From Aeromonas fluvialis (GTDB lineage Bacteria > Pseudomonadota > Gammaproteobacteria > Enterobacterales > Aeromonadaceae): a DNA stretch of 64,000 nucleotides. The stretch is taken from positions 44,470 to 108,469 of the forward strand of contig NZ_CDBO01000047.1 of the NCBI RefSeq assembly GCF_000819885.1, read 5' to 3'. A program made the translations under genes and the position numbers. Shown here one piece after another: positions 1-8,953 of this stretch. The notes under the pieces were generated by a model that was given only the letters and a program-made list of their open reading frames with translations, had not been told where the DNA came from and searched no databases. Each line of letters begins with the position of its first letter. Position 1 is the stretch's first letter.

Positions 1-478
1 CTATCGCCATCAAGGCCCTGCAGCGGTACGTTACCCCCGTGGCTGCAGCCTGAGCGATGCTCCCATCTCGTCAGAGATGCAGGCGCTGGAGCTTGGCAAG
101 GGACGCATCCTGCGAGAAGGTAAGGGCACCGCTATTCTGGCCTTTGGTACTCTGCTGCACCACGCGAAAGCGGCCGCAGAGGCACTGGATGCCACTCTGG
201 TGGACATGCGCTTCGTCAAGCCGATGGATGAGGCATTGGTGCTGTCGCTTGCGGCCAGCCACGCTCACTTCGTCACCATCGAAGACAATGCAATCATGGG
301 CGGTGCTGGTTCGGCGGTGAACGAGCTGCTGATGCGCAGCAAGCAGTGCAAGCCGGTACTCAACCTCGGCCTGCCGGATCGCTTCGTGGAACAGGGCACC
401 CAGCAGGAGATCTATACCCTGCTCGGTCTGGACGATGCAGGCATCCAGCGCAGTATCGAAAGCTGGCTGCAAGCCTGA
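1..478 (+). CDS. dxs: 1-deoxy-D-xylulose-5-phosphate synthase, C-terminal part
   Basis: This is the 3' end of dxs; the frame is open from base 2 and the start lies outside the window. Dxs is the thiamine-diphosphate enzyme that condenses pyruvate and glyceraldehyde 3-phosphate in the first step of the MEP isoprenoid pathway. The visible part begins with the PAAVRYPRG segment typical of the pyrimidine-binding domain and continues into the C-terminal transketolase-like domain ([40 protein letters not shown]). These stretches match Dxs closely. The gene ends in TGA and is followed by a hairpin terminator. It converges with the ABC transporter operon on the other strand. Confidence 0.95.
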   Translation, partial: YRHQGPAAVRYPRGCSLSDAPISSEMQALELGKGRILREGKGTAILAFGTLLHHAKAAAEALDATLVDMRFVKPMDEALVLSLAASHAHFVTIEDNAIMGGAGSAVNELLMRSKQCKPVLNLGLPDRFVEQGTQQEIYTLLGLDDAGIQRSIESWLQA

Positions 479-506
479 CCTGCTGCGAGTTAAAGAGCAA
501 ATAAGA

Positions 507-530
507 GAAGGGCGCCTGATGGCGCCCTTC
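507..530. terminator. Hairpin terminator between dxs and the convergent ABC operon
   Basis: A perfect 10-bp stem (gaagggcgcc / ggcgcccttc) with a TGAT loop lies 28 bp after the dxs stop. The T-rich run after it (ttgtatctt) is imperfect. It can serve both convergent transcripts. Confidence 0.75.
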
Positions 531-554
531 TTGTATCTTCACTTCTGACCGGAA

Positions 555-1496
555 TTAACCCTTGTAAATCTTCGGGTTAAACACATCCCGCAGCCAGTCA
601 CCCAGCAGGTTGATGACCAGCACCAGCACCACCAGACAGATGCCCGGGAAGGCTGTGATCCACCAGGAGCCGGAGAAGATGTAGTTGAAGCCGACGCTGA
701 TGAGCGAGCCGAGGGATGGCTGATCTACCGGCATCCCCAATCCGAGAAAGGAGAGTGCCGCCTCGCTCATGATGGCGTTGGCTACCTGCACGGTAGAGAT
801 GACCAGAATGGGCGACAAACAGTTGGGCAGAATGTGGCGGAACATGATGCGCGGGGCACGGAACCCCATCACCTTGGCCGCTTCCACATACTCCTTCTTC
901 TTCTCCGCCAGCACCGAGGCGCGCACGGTACGGGCGTACTGCGGCCACTCGGCGATACCGATGATCACCACCAGCATCAGGATGGCGAACTTCGAGTAGA
1001 ACTCGGAGCCAAAGGTTGCCTGAAAGATGGCGGAGATAATGATCGCCACCATCATGGTGGAGAACGACAACTGCACATCGGCAAAGCGCATCAGCAGGTT
1101 ATCGATACGACCACCGAAGTAACCGGCAATCAGACCGATGACGATGCCGAGCACCAACTGCAGCGCCACCGCAAACAGACCTATGGTGAGGGAGATTCGG
1201 GCACCATAGAGGATAGTGCTCCAGATATCCCGCCCCTGGTTGTCGGTACCGAGCCAGAAACGTGCCTCGCCCCCTTCCAGCCAGGAAGGCGGCAATTCGG
1301 CGTCCATCAGATCGAAGCTGGTCTGGTCATAGACGTTGTGCGGTGCAATCCAGGGCGCCAACAGCGCAGCCAGTACGAACACCGCAAACACCGCAAAGCT
1401 GAACATGGCTACCTTGTCCCGCAGGAAGTAGTAGACGATGTCAGAGTTCTTGAATCGAGCCCAACGGCTTGGGCTTGCAGTTACAGCATTAGACAT
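555..1496 (-). CDS. Peptide-type ABC transporter permease, DppC/OppC family
   Basis: This is an inner-membrane permease of the BPD_transp_1 family, 313 residues. The N-terminal cytoplasmic stretch is followed by a membrane segment near residues 30-50, a periplasmic loop with the family motif FWLGTDNQGRDIWS (about 80-93), and five further hydrophobic segments. The EAA loop that docks on the ATPase reads EYVEAAKVMGFRAPRIMFRH. The SFLGLGMP stretch near the C-terminus is also typical of DppC/OppC proteins. The gene starts 4 bp after the stop of the partner permease, so translation is probably coupled. The substrate is likely a di- or oligopeptide, but the sequence does not fix it. Confidence 0.9.
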   Translation of the reverse strand: MSNAVTASPSRWARFKNSDIVYYFLRDKVAMFSFAVFAVFVLAALLAPWIAPHNVYDQTSFDLMDAELPPSWLEGGEARFWLGTDNQGRDIWSTILYGARISLTIGLFAVALQLVLGIVIGLIAGYFGGRIDNLLMRFADVQLSFSTMMVAIIISAIFQATFGSEFYSKFAILMLVVIIGIAEWPQYARTVRASVLAEKKKEYVEAAKVMGFRAPRIMFRHILPNCLSPILVISTVQVANAIMSEAALSFLGLGMPVDQPSLGSLISVGFNYIFSGSWWITAFPGICLVVLVLVINLLGDWLRDVFNPKIYKG

Positions 1497-1500
1497 TTGC

Positions 1501-2475
1501 TTACCCCTTGGCAGTCAGGTTAACGGTCGGGTTGATGAGCCCGTAGAGCAGGTCGACCAAGGTGTTGGTCACCACGAAGATCAATCCCACGAAGATGACG
1601 TAGGCGGTGATCAGCGGGGTATCGACCCGGTGGATCGCCTCAAGGAACAGGAAACCTGTTCCCGGCCACTGGAACACGCTCTCGGTCAGGATTGTGTAGG
1701 CCACCATGGTGCCGATCTGCACCCCACCGACGGTAATGACCGGCAGCATGGTGTTCTTGAGGGCGTGCTGGTAGTAGACCTTGTTGTTGTCCAGCCCCTT
1801 GGCGCGGGCGAATTTGACATACTCGGAGGAGAGCTGTTCCAGCATCTCGGAGCGCACCAACCGGATAAACAGCGGCAGCATGATGGAAGAGAGCGACACC
1901 GCCGGCAGGATCAGGTGCAGGATGCCATCCCAGGTGAAGAAGCCCGACTCCCAGCCCAGCAGGTTATAGGTCTCGCCGCGGCCATAGGCCGGCAGCCAGC
2001 CCAGCTGGATGGAGAAGAGATACATCAGCATGATGGCGGTCAGGAACACCGGGATCGAGATGCCGATACTGCTTCCCGCCATGATGATCTTGGTGGGAAT
2101 GCTGCGCGGGCGGATCGCCGAATAAACACCAAGCGGGATGGAGACCACTACAATGATGAGCGCGGCGGCAAACACCAGCTCAAGGGTAGCCACCAGCTTG
2201 TCGAGGATCACCTCGAGAGCCGGTCGCTTGAAGAAATAGGAGGTGCCCAGATCCCCGTGTACCGCATTCTTCAGAAAGCGACTGTATTTGACCAAAAAGG
2301 GATCATTGAGGCCCATCTTGTCGCGCAGCTCCTGGCGCACGGACTCGGAGACGGATTGTCCCACCAGCTCGCGCAGCGGATCCCCCAGGTTATCCTGGAT
2401 GGAGAAGGCGACCAGGCTGATGACGAACATCACTATCAAGGCCTGATAGAACCGTTTGAGCAGGAATGTAAACAT
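1501..2475 (-). CDS. Peptide-type ABC transporter permease, DppB/OppB family
   Basis: This 324-residue inner-membrane permease is the partner of the downstream DppC-type subunit. It opens with a membrane segment (MFTFLLKRFYQALIVMFVIS) and has the long periplasmic loop of the family, with DPLRELVGQSVSESVR and the LGLNDPF-like motif (KMGLNDPFLVKYS). Its EAA loop is EYVKFARAKGLDNNKVYYQH. A purine-rich ribosome binding site (AAGGACAAGC) precedes the ATG. It lies third in an operon ordered ATPase, binding protein, permease B, permease C. A strong hairpin upstream may lower permease expression relative to the binding protein. Confidence 0.9.
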   Translation of the reverse strand: MFTFLLKRFYQALIVMFVISLVAFSIQDNLGDPLRELVGQSVSESVRQELRDKMGLNDPFLVKYSRFLKNAVHGDLGTSYFFKRPALEVILDKLVATLELVFAAALIIVVVSIPLGVYSAIRPRSIPTKIIMAGSSIGISIPVFLTAIMLMYLFSIQLGWLPAYGRGETYNLLGWESGFFTWDGILHLILPAVSLSSIMLPLFIRLVRSEMLEQLSSEYVKFARAKGLDNNKVYYQHALKNTMLPVITVGGVQIGTMVAYTILTESVFQWPGTGFLFLEAIHRVDTPLITAYVIFVGLIFVVTNTLVDLLYGLINPTVNLTAKG

Positions 2476-2522
2476 GCTTGTCCTTCTACGTGGCCTGTGT
2501 CATGGCACAGGCTTCTGTTAGT

Positions 2523-2550
2523 GGGTGGCGCGATCTCGGCCGCGCCACCC
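2523..2550. other. Intercistronic hairpin between binding-protein and permease genes
   Basis: A perfect 10-bp GC-only stem (gggtggcgcg / cgcgccaccc) with an 8-nt loop sits in the 97-bp gap after the binding-protein stop. There is no T-tract. Such hairpins commonly protect the 3' end of the upstream message so that the binding protein is made in excess. Confidence 0.6.
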
Positions 2551-2572
2551 TGTCCTTCCTTGTGACTTGCGC

Positions 2573-4129
2573 TTACTTGTTGACCACCAGGTCACCCAGG
2601 TAAGGGAAGTTCATCACGTTGACCACTGGCTTGATGTCGACGTTCTTCTTGGCGCCATACGCCAGATCTTCCCAGTGCAGCGGCACATAGGCAGCGTCGT
2701 CGATCAGCATAGCTTCCACCTTCTGCAGAATGGCGGCACGCTTGGCCGGATCGGTCTCGGTGTTGGCATCCATCACCATCTTGTCCGCTTCGGCATTGGC
2801 ATAGCCGGCGCAGTTGTACTGGCCCATGCCGGTCTTGGCATCCTTGGTGAAGGTCAGGAACTCGAAGAAGTTCGCGGTATCTTCGGTGTCGGAGTGCCAA
2901 CCGATCATCTGCATGTCGGCGCCACACTTGTCAAACTCCGGCCAGTACTGGGCCACCGGCATGGTCTTCAGATCCACCTTGATGTTGATCTTGGCCAGCA
3001 TGGCGGAGACAGCCTGGGCAATCTTGACGTCGTTGACGTAACGGGCAGCCGGGGCGATGAAGCTCATCTTGAAGCCCTGCTCGTAACCGGCCTCTTTCAT
3101 CAGCTCCTTGGCCTTGGCCAGATCATACTGGGGCACCAGCGCCTCGTTGTAACCGGCATAGCCTTTCGGGCTCAGCTGGCCAGCGGGGGTACCAAAGCCC
3201 TTATTGATCTTCTCGACGATGCCCACCTGGTTGATGGCGTAGTTGATGGCCTGACGCACCCGCTTGTCTTTCAGCGCTGGGTTGGTGTTCTGGTTCAGCT
3301 CGATGATGATGGCGCGGGTACCGGACAGGGTGACCAGCTGGGAATCCTTACCGTTCTTCACACGCTCCAGATCGTTCGGGGCCACCGGGTAGATCATGTC
3401 CACGTCGCCACCCAGCAGGGCAGCCACACGGGTCGCATCTTCCTTGATTGGCACCACGGTCAGGTTCTCGACGTTGCCCTTGGAAGCCTTGTCCCAATAG
3501 TTGGCATTGCGCACGTATTCCAGCTTCACGCCCTGCTCGCGGAACTTGACGCTGAACGGACCGGTGCCGGAGACATTGGTAGAGGCAAAGGAGTCACCGT
3601 TCTTGACGATCTCGCCCTTGTCTTTGCCCGCTTCGGTCTTGCCAGTGTAGAACTTGGAGTCCATCGGGAAGATATAGGTGACGGTCTGCAGCACCAGCGG
3701 GAACGGCTTGGCGGTGACGAGATCGACGGTGAAATCATCGACCTTCTTGGCTTCGGCGATAGGGTCGAAGATCGCCTTGAAGTCAGGGGACGCCTTCAGA
3801 CGGTTGACGGTCCACACCACATCATCGGCGGTAAAGTCGTTACCGGAGTGGAACTTGACCCCTTTGCGCAGGTGGAAGCGAACAGTCTTGTCATCGACAC
3901 GCTCGAACTTCTCGGCCAGCCGGGGTTCGAATTGCAGATCCTGGGTGTAGCGCATCAGGGGATCGAACACCAGATGGGACAATTCCAGGGTCTGGCCGGA
4001 GAGCTGCTCCTGCGGATCCAGCGAGGTGGCATCGGAGGCGACGCCTACCTTGATATCAGCGGCTGAGACACTGAAGGCGAAACCGGCGGCAAACAGCGCC
4101 AGGGCAACTTTAGACAATCCTTTCTTCAT
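2573..4129 (-). CDS. Periplasmic peptide-binding protein, SBP family 5
   Basis: This is the solute receptor of the importer. The 518-residue form starting at MKKGLSKVALALF is chosen because it follows GGAG at 6-nt spacing and begins a clean Sec signal peptide (KKGLSKVALALFAAGFAFSVSA, cut before ADIKV); in-frame ATGs further upstream overlap that ribosome binding site. Family 5 hallmarks include LDPQEQLSGQ near the mature N-terminus, RFHLRKGVKFHSGNDFTADDVVW, and RVRQAINYAIN. It is a large two-lobed protein like DppA/OppA. The ligand specificity is not readable from sequence. It lies 75 bp downstream of the ATPase gene, in the same orientation. Confidence 0.9.
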   Translation of the reverse strand: MKKGLSKVALALFAAGFAFSVSAADIKVGVASDATSLDPQEQLSGQTLELSHLVFDPLMRYTQDLQFEPRLAEKFERVDDKTVRFHLRKGVKFHSGNDFTADDVVWTVNRLKASPDFKAIFDPIAEAKKVDDFTVDLVTAKPFPLVLQTVTYIFPMDSKFYTGKTEAGKDKGEIVKNGDSFASTNVSGTGPFSVKFREQGVKLEYVRNANYWDKASKGNVENLTVVPIKEDATRVAALLGGDVDMIYPVAPNDLERVKNGKDSQLVTLSGTRAIIIELNQNTNPALKDKRVRQAINYAINQVGIVEKINKGFGTPAGQLSPKGYAGYNEALVPQYDLAKAKELMKEAGYEQGFKMSFIAPAARYVNDVKIAQAVSAMLAKINIKVDLKTMPVAQYWPEFDKCGADMQMIGWHSDTEDTANFFEFLTFTKDAKTGMGQYNCAGYANAEADKMVMDANTETDPAKRAAILQKVEAMLIDDAAYVPLHWEDLAYGAKKNVDIKPVVNVMNFPYLGDLVVNK

Positions 4130-4204
4130 CGTTTTCTCCATGCTTTTGGCTTTTTTATTAACGAACAACAGGTTTGAGTGACCCTCCGGCGAACCGGCAC
4201 TCTT

Positions 4205-5929
4205 CTAGCTTGCGATGTCCAGCCCCTCACGGGACATTCCCTTGAACTCCGGCATGAGGGAGATCAGCTTGCGACTGTACTCATGCTCGGCATTGGTAAA
4301 GAGTTTCTCGGTCTCGGCCACCTCAACCAGGTTGCCATGCTGCATTACCCCGATGCGATCGCACATCTGGCGGATCACCGGCAGATCGTGGCTGATAAAC
4401 AGCATGGTGAGGCCAAGCTCCTGCTGCAGATCCTTGAGCAGGTTGAGGATCTGGGCCTGCACCGAGACATCCAGCGCCGAGGTGGGCTCGTCGCAGATAA
4501 GGAAACGCGGACGAGTGGCCAGGGCTCGGGCGATGGAGATACGCTGGCGCTGACCGCCGGAGAACTCGTGGGGATACTTGACCCCGGCACCGCGGCCGAG
4601 CCCCACGTGATCGAGCAGATCGTTGACGATCCCCTCGATCTGGCTCTCGCTGTCCGCCAGTTTGTGGAAGCGGATCGGCTCGGCAATGATGTCGCGCACC
4701 TTCATGCGCGGGTTCATCGACGAATAGGGATTCTGAAACACCATCTGCATCTGGCGGCGCAGCGGGCGACGCTCGCGCTCGCTCTTGAGCGCAGTCAGGT
4801 CGATCCCCTCGAAGAAGATCTTGCCGGTGTCAGGCGGATAGAGGCCGGTGATGGCGCGGGCAATGGTCGACTTGCCGGAGCCCGACTCCCCCACCAGACC
4901 GAAGGTCTCCCCTTCGAAGATCTCGAAGCTGATGTTGTTGCAGGCGCGCACATACTGGCGGCGGCTCGGGAAGAAAGAGTCCTTGGTGACGAACTTCAGA
5001 TCGACGTTCTCCACCCGCAGCAGCGCCCCTTCATAGGCACGCTGGTCCTGACTCTGACCAAGCCAGTGGGTCTTGAGGTCGATATTGGTATCCGGCGCAC
5101 TGGCATCTTCGATGTAGGAGACCAGCGGGAAACGCACCAGCTTGACATCGGATCGCGGTACCGCCGAGATGAGGCTGCGGGTATAGGGATGATTGGGGCT
5201 GCCCAGCACCTGTTCGGTCAGGCCGAACTCCACCAGATCGCCGCGATACATCACCGCCACCTTGTCGGTGACGTTGGAGACCACGCCCATGTCGTGAGTC
5301 ACCAGCATGCAGCCCACCTGACGCTCTTTACAGAGAGTGCGGATAAGCTGGAGGATCTGATCCTGAATGGAGACGTCGAGGGCCGTGGTCGGCTCGTCGG
5401 CGATGATAAGCTCGGGATCGCATGAGAGTGCGATGGCAATGACCACACGCTGACGCATGCCACCGGAGAACTGGTGCGGATACTGCTTGATGCGCAGCTC
5501 CGGCTGCGGAATACCTACCGCCTCCATCAGCACCAGCGCCTTGGCAAAGGCCGCCTCGCGGGTCAGATCTGTGTTGGCCAGCATGGTCTCCACCAGTTGC
5601 TGCTCCACGGTGAACAGCGGGTTGAGGGAGGTCATGGGATCTTGAAAGATGAACCCGATGCGAGAACCTCGAATGGCCCGCATCTCGTTCTGGCTCTTGC
5701 CAGAAATCAGCTCGCCATTGAGATAGATATCGCCACGGGCAATGTGCCCGGGGGGGCTCAGCAGATCGATGACGGCGTTGCCGATGGTGGACTTGCCGGC
5801 GCCGGACTCTCCGACCACGCCGACAATCTCCCCCTTTTCGATGGAGAAAGAGAGATCCTTCACCGCGGCCAGCACCCCGTAGCGGGAGGGGTACTCGATC
5901 CGCAAGTTCTTTACTTCGAGCAAGGACAT
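4205..5929 (-). CDS. Fused double-ATPase subunit of a peptide ABC transporter
   Basis: One 574-residue polypeptide carries both ATPases that DppD and DppF provide separately. Domain 1 (about 1-260) has Walker A GESGAGKST, signature FSGGMRQR and Walker [13 protein letters not shown]. Domain 2 (about 300-560) has [17 protein letters not shown] and LICDEPTSALD. Each domain ends with the peptide-transporter tail (HPYTRSLISAVP; HEYSRKLISLMP). The ATG at 5929 follows AGAGG at good spacing; an upstream in-frame ATG lacks a clear site. It is the first gene of its operon. The fused architecture resembles E. coli YejF and GsiA, although the permeases here are DppB/C-like. Confidence 0.9.
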   Translation of the reverse strand: MSLLEVKNLRIEYPSRYGVLAAVKDLSFSIEKGEIVGVVGESGAGKSTIGNAVIDLLSPPGHIARGDIYLNGELISGKSQNEMRAIRGSRIGFIFQDPMTSLNPLFTVEQQLVETMLANTDLTREAAFAKALVLMEAVGIPQPELRIKQYPHQFSGGMRQRVVIAIALSCDPELIIADEPTTALDVSIQDQILQLIRTLCKERQVGCMLVTHDMGVVSNVTDKVAVMYRGDLVEFGLTEQVLGSPNHPYTRSLISAVPRSDVKLVRFPLVSYIEDASAPDTNIDLKTHWLGQSQDQRAYEGALLRVENVDLKFVTKDSFFPSRRQYVRACNNISFEIFEGETFGLVGESGSGKSTIARAITGLYPPDTGKIFFEGIDLTALKSERERRPLRRQMQMVFQNPYSSMNPRMKVRDIIAEPIRFHKLADSESQIEGIVNDLLDHVGLGRGAGVKYPHEFSGGQRQRISIARALATRPRFLICDEPTSALDVSVQAQILNLLKDLQQELGLTMLFISHDLPVIRQMCDRIGVMQHGNLVEVAETEKLFTNAEHEYSRKLISLMPEFKGMSREGLDIAS

Positions 5930-6416
5930 GTTTACCTCTGCGGGGGACATCCGTCCCAAATAATTCGTCCGTAAATCTGCCGCAGATGCCGGTTGTTACC
6001 TTGGGCAATATTTGCTCAATCCATGAGGCAGCGAAACCAGCGATCCGGGCGGGTTTTTTGCATTTTTTTGGAATAACCCGCGAGTAACTTAGACGGTTTG
6101 ACCTCGGGTGTAAATGATTGAGTTATACAATTCCGCAATGTTTTGTGCAGACAACCATCAATTTGGTAGAGATAAATGATGATTTTCATCACATAAATGG
6201 TCGGTACATCCGCACATCTATTGGTATCAATACGTTAATTTCAACAAAAATACAACAAGCAGCATTTATCACTGTTTCAAAAGCGATCGCGAGCCCCGAA
6301 TGAGTAGTGAATATTTATGTGAAATGGATGATAAACGGCAGCATATGCCGATGAATGAAAATTAAGCAGAGATAAATCGGGGGATGCCAGAACGGTCATC
6401 CCCCGGAAGAGACCAT
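5930..6416. promoter_or_regulatory. AT-rich gap upstream of the peptide transporter operon
   Basis: This 487-bp gap holds no convincing gene. Between about 6050 and 6370 it is much more AT-rich than the surroundings. At 6177-6191 there is an inverted repeat (TGATGA / TCATCA) that also contains a perfect right half of a CRP site (TCACA at 6189-6193), while the left half is poor. I infer that the promoter of the minus-strand transporter operon lies here; CRP control is a weak guess. Confidence 0.35.
6378..6405 (-). terminator. Hairpin after pgpA
   Basis: A 9-bp stem (cgggggatg / catcccccg) lies just beyond the pgpA stop, at the end of the rib-nusB-thiL-pgpA operon. The following minus-strand sequence is only modestly T-rich. 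Confidence 0.55.
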
Positions 6417-6911
6417 TCAGCCGAGCCAGAACGCCAGTAATTGCATACAAAACAGGGCGAACAGGCCGGCGATCAGATCGTCCAGCATGATGCCAAGTCC
6501 GCCGTGGATCCTGCGATCAAACCAGGAGATGGGCCAGGGCTTGAGCACATCAAACAACCGGAACAGCGCAAAGCCCGCCACCACCCACACCCATCCGGTC
6601 GGCGCGGCAATCATGGTGACACCAAAGCCGATCACCTCGTCCCAGACGATGGCGCCGTGATCCGGCATACCGATGGCATCGGTGGCGCTCTGGCAGATAC
6701 GGATCCCCACCACAAACCCCACAGCCAGCAAGGCGATAAACCAGTGGGTCGGCAGACCGCTCACCAGCAAGTAGAGCGGAATGGCCGCCAGCGTGCCCAT
6801 GGTGCCCGGCGCCTTGGGGGAGAGACCTGAACCAAATCCCACCGCCAGAAAGTGAAGCGGATTTTTCAGATCCAGTCGTGTCAGCTCGGGTTTTATCCTG
6901 AACATACTCAT
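6417..6911 (-). CDS. pgpA: Phosphatidylglycerophosphatase A
   Basis: PgpA removes the phosphate from phosphatidylglycerophosphate in the inner membrane, giving phosphatidylglycerol. The 164-residue protein has the family start FLAVGFGSGLSPKAPGTMGT, an acidic cluster (HGAIVWDEVIGFGVTM) and a late FDVLKPWPISWFDRR motif. It has several membrane segments and a hydrophobic C-terminus. The chosen ATG overlaps the thiL stop as ATGA, so translation is probably coupled; an in-frame ATG two codons later is possible. It is the last gene of the operon, in the same position after thiL as in E. coli. Confidence 0.93.
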   Translation of the reverse strand: MSMFRIKPELTRLDLKNPLHFLAVGFGSGLSPKAPGTMGTLAAIPLYLLVSGLPTHWFIALLAVGFVVGIRICQSATDAIGMPDHGAIVWDEVIGFGVTMIAAPTGWVWVVAGFALFRLFDVLKPWPISWFDRRIHGGLGIMLDDLIAGLFALFCMQLLAFWLG

Positions 6912-7867
6912 GCGAAGTGATCCCACCCTTTCAGTTGCAACTCGACCGGTTGGTCGCCGTGCAGGTAGTCGATGCCGGGCTCGCCCGCCACGATGCGGCC
7001 GATGCGGCTGAACTTGACCCCGCTGTGAGCCAGCGCCGTATCTAGCGCGCCGCGGTGCGCTTCCGGTACGGTGAAGCAGAGCTCGTAGTCATCGCCACCG
7101 GCCAGCGCCAGTTGCCACGCCTCCTGCTCGCTCACCGCATCCTGCAGCACCGGCGAGAGGGGCAGCAGATCGAGATCGATCAGGGCCCGCACGTCAGACG
7201 CCTTGAGGATATGGCCGAGATCCGAGGCCAACCCATCGGAGAGATCCAGGGCGCTGCTGGCCAGCCCGCGCAACGCCTGACCGGCAAGAATGCGGGGATG
7301 AGGGTGGTCGAGGCGCGGCAGCACGGCGGCCAGCTGATTCTCGTTGAGGGTGCGTTTACCCAGCAGGTGGGAGAGCGCCAGCGCGGCATCCCCCAAGGTG
7401 CCGGTGACATAGATGCCGTCACCGGCTTTGGCACCGCTGCGAAGCAGGGCACGCCCGGCAGGCACCGAGCCTTTCACCGATACTGTGATGGAGAGGGGCC
7501 CCCGGGTCATGTCACCACCCACCAGTGCCACGTTGTAGTATTCGGCCAGCTCCAGGAATCCTTCAGCAAAACCGGCAACCCAGCCTTCGTTAATGGTCGG
7601 CAGGGTCAGCGCCAGCGACACCCAACGTGGCTCGGCGCCCATGGCGGCGAGATCGGAGAGATTGACCGCCAGCGCCTTGTAGCCGAGATCCACCGGATCC
7701 ATGTCGGGAAAGAAGTGTACTCCGCTCACCAGGGTGTCGGTGCTCACCGCCAGCTGGGTATCGGGGGGCAGGGTCAGCAGGGCACAGTCATCTCCAGGGC
7801 CCATCACCACGTCTTTACGGGCGTGGGGGACCTTGAAGTACTTATCAATCAACTCAAATTCACCCAT
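6908..7867 (-). CDS. thiL: Thiamine-monophosphate kinase
   Basis: ThiL phosphorylates thiamine monophosphate to thiamine diphosphate with ATP. The start at MGEFELIDKYF matches the N-terminus of known ThiL proteins, giving 319 residues; an in-frame start six codons upstream is less likely. Family motifs are visible in order: VVMGPGDDCALL, STDTLVSGVHFFPDMDP, YKALAVNLSDLAAMGA (the AIR synthase-like fold), LVGGDMTRGPLSITV and ALDLSDGLASDLGHIL. It lies between nusB and pgpA, overlapping pgpA by four bases. No TPP riboswitch is evident, and none is expected for this placement. Confidence 0.95.
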   Translation of the reverse strand: MGEFELIDKYFKVPHARKDVVMGPGDDCALLTLPPDTQLAVSTDTLVSGVHFFPDMDPVDLGYKALAVNLSDLAAMGAEPRWVSLALTLPTINEGWVAGFAEGFLELAEYYNVALVGGDMTRGPLSITVSVKGSVPAGRALLRSGAKAGDGIYVTGTLGDAALALSHLLGKRTLNENQLAAVLPRLDHPHPRILAGQALRGLASSALDLSDGLASDLGHILKASDVRALIDLDLLPLSPVLQDAVSEQEAWQLALAGGDDYELCFTVPEAHRGALDTALAHSGVKFSRIGRIVAGEPGIDYLHGDQPVELQLKGWDHFA

Positions 7868-7924
7868 ACAGTAAAAAGCCAGCAATAAGCTGGCTCCTCT
7901 CTTAGATGCTGACGGACAGCAGGA

Positions 7925-8338
7925 TCAGCGCTTGTCCAGCGACTTGATCACCTTGTCCAGTACACCGTTGACAAACTTGTGGCTGTCATCGGCGGCGAAG
8001 GCTTTAGCCAGCTCGATCGCTTCGTTGATCACCACGCGCGGCGGCACATCATCACGACGGGTCAGCTCATAGGTCGCCAGACGCAGGATCGCCTTGTCCA
8101 CCATGTCCACTTCGTCCAGCGGACGGGAGAGGAAAGGTGCAAAGACCTTGTCCAGCTCGTTGCAGTGGAGGGCTACCCCGAACAGCAGATCGCGGAAATA
8201 GTTCAGATCCACACCCTTGGTGTCCTGATCGATTTTGAACTGCTCTTCGATGTCACCCACGTTGGCCTTGGTCATCTGCCACTGGTAAATGGCCTGGGTG
8301 GCGCAATGGCGGGCTTTACGGCGCTCGGACGGTTTCAA
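7925..8338 (-). CDS. nusB: Transcription antitermination factor NusB
   Basis: NusB binds boxA RNA together with ribosomal protein S10 in the rRNA antitermination complex. The 137-residue length is normal. It begins [21 protein letters not shown], an arginine-rich RNA-binding helix typical of NusB, and carries [14 protein letters not shown] ([14 protein letters not shown]), [18 protein letters not shown] and [30 protein letters not shown] blocks, of which only the key parts are quoted here. It lies 14 bp downstream of ribH, the usual gammaproteobacterial pairing. Confidence 0.95.
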   Translation of the reverse strand: MKPSERRKARHCATQAIYQWQMTKANVGDIEEQFKIDQDTKGVDLNYFRDLLFGVALHCNELDKVFAPFLSRPLDEVDMVDKAILRLATYELTRRDDVPPRVVINEAIELAKAFAADDSHKFVNGVLDKVIKSLDKR

Positions 8339-8352
8339 TGCATTTCTCCTCG

Positions 8353-8823
8353 TTACACGTCCAGTTGTTTCAGGACGTTGATCATTTCGAGCGCTGCCAG
8401 TGCAGCCTCTGCACCCTTGTTACCCGCCTTGGTACCTGCACGCTCGATGGCTTGTTCAATGTTTTCAGTGGTCAGCACGCCGAAGGCAACGGGAATTTCA
8501 TACTCCATCATCACCTGAGCCATGCCTTTGCTGTTCTCGTTTGCCACCAAGTCGAAGTGGTAAGTGCCGCCACGGATGACAGTACCGACCGCCACGATGG
8601 CGTCATATTGGCCGCTCTTGGCCAGCTTCTTGATGACCAGCGGCATTTCAACCGCACCCGGCACTTTTACCAGGGTCAGGTTGCTGTCCTGTACCTGGCC
8701 TTGACGCTTCAGTACGTCCACTGCGCCACTCACCAGGCTGTCGTTGATGAAGCTGTTGAAGCGGGCAACGACAATCGCAACGCGCGCTGCTGGAGCGGCA
8801 ATATTTCCTTCGATAACCTTCAT
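8353..8823 (-). CDS. ribH: 6,7-dimethyl-8-ribityllumazine synthase
   Basis: RibH condenses 5-amino-6-ribitylaminouracil with 3,4-dihydroxy-2-butanone 4-phosphate, the step before riboflavin synthase, in an icosahedral or pentameric assembly. The start at [15 protein letters not shown] gives 156 residues, the length of the E. coli enzyme; upstream in-frame starts would add a tail absent from the family. Conserved parts include [11 protein letters not shown] (substrate binding), [23 protein letters not shown] with the catalytic His, and the C-terminal [16 protein letters not shown]. It lies between the ribB-like gene and nusB. Confidence 0.96.
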   Translation of the reverse strand: MKVIEGNIAAPAARVAIVVARFNSFINDSLVSGAVDVLKRQGQVQDSNLTLVKVPGAVEMPLVIKKLAKSGQYDAIVAVGTVIRGGTYHFDLVANENSKGMAQVMMEYEIPVAFGVLTTENIEQAIERAGTKAGNKGAEAALAALEMINVLKQLDV

Positions 8824-8953
8824 TGGAAATCCTGTATCTGTGCAATCAAAAGGGCCGGAGTCAAAAGTGCGCACAGTCTAGCACAACAGACCCACGACAA
8901 AAACCATGGCCGCAACGAGCGACCATGATCGTGATTTAAGCGAAACGAGGCGC

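Noticed and set aside
6118..6303. 61-codon plus-strand open frame in the AT-rich gap
   Set aside because: No ribosome binding site, composition like intergenic DNA, and no recognisable motif.
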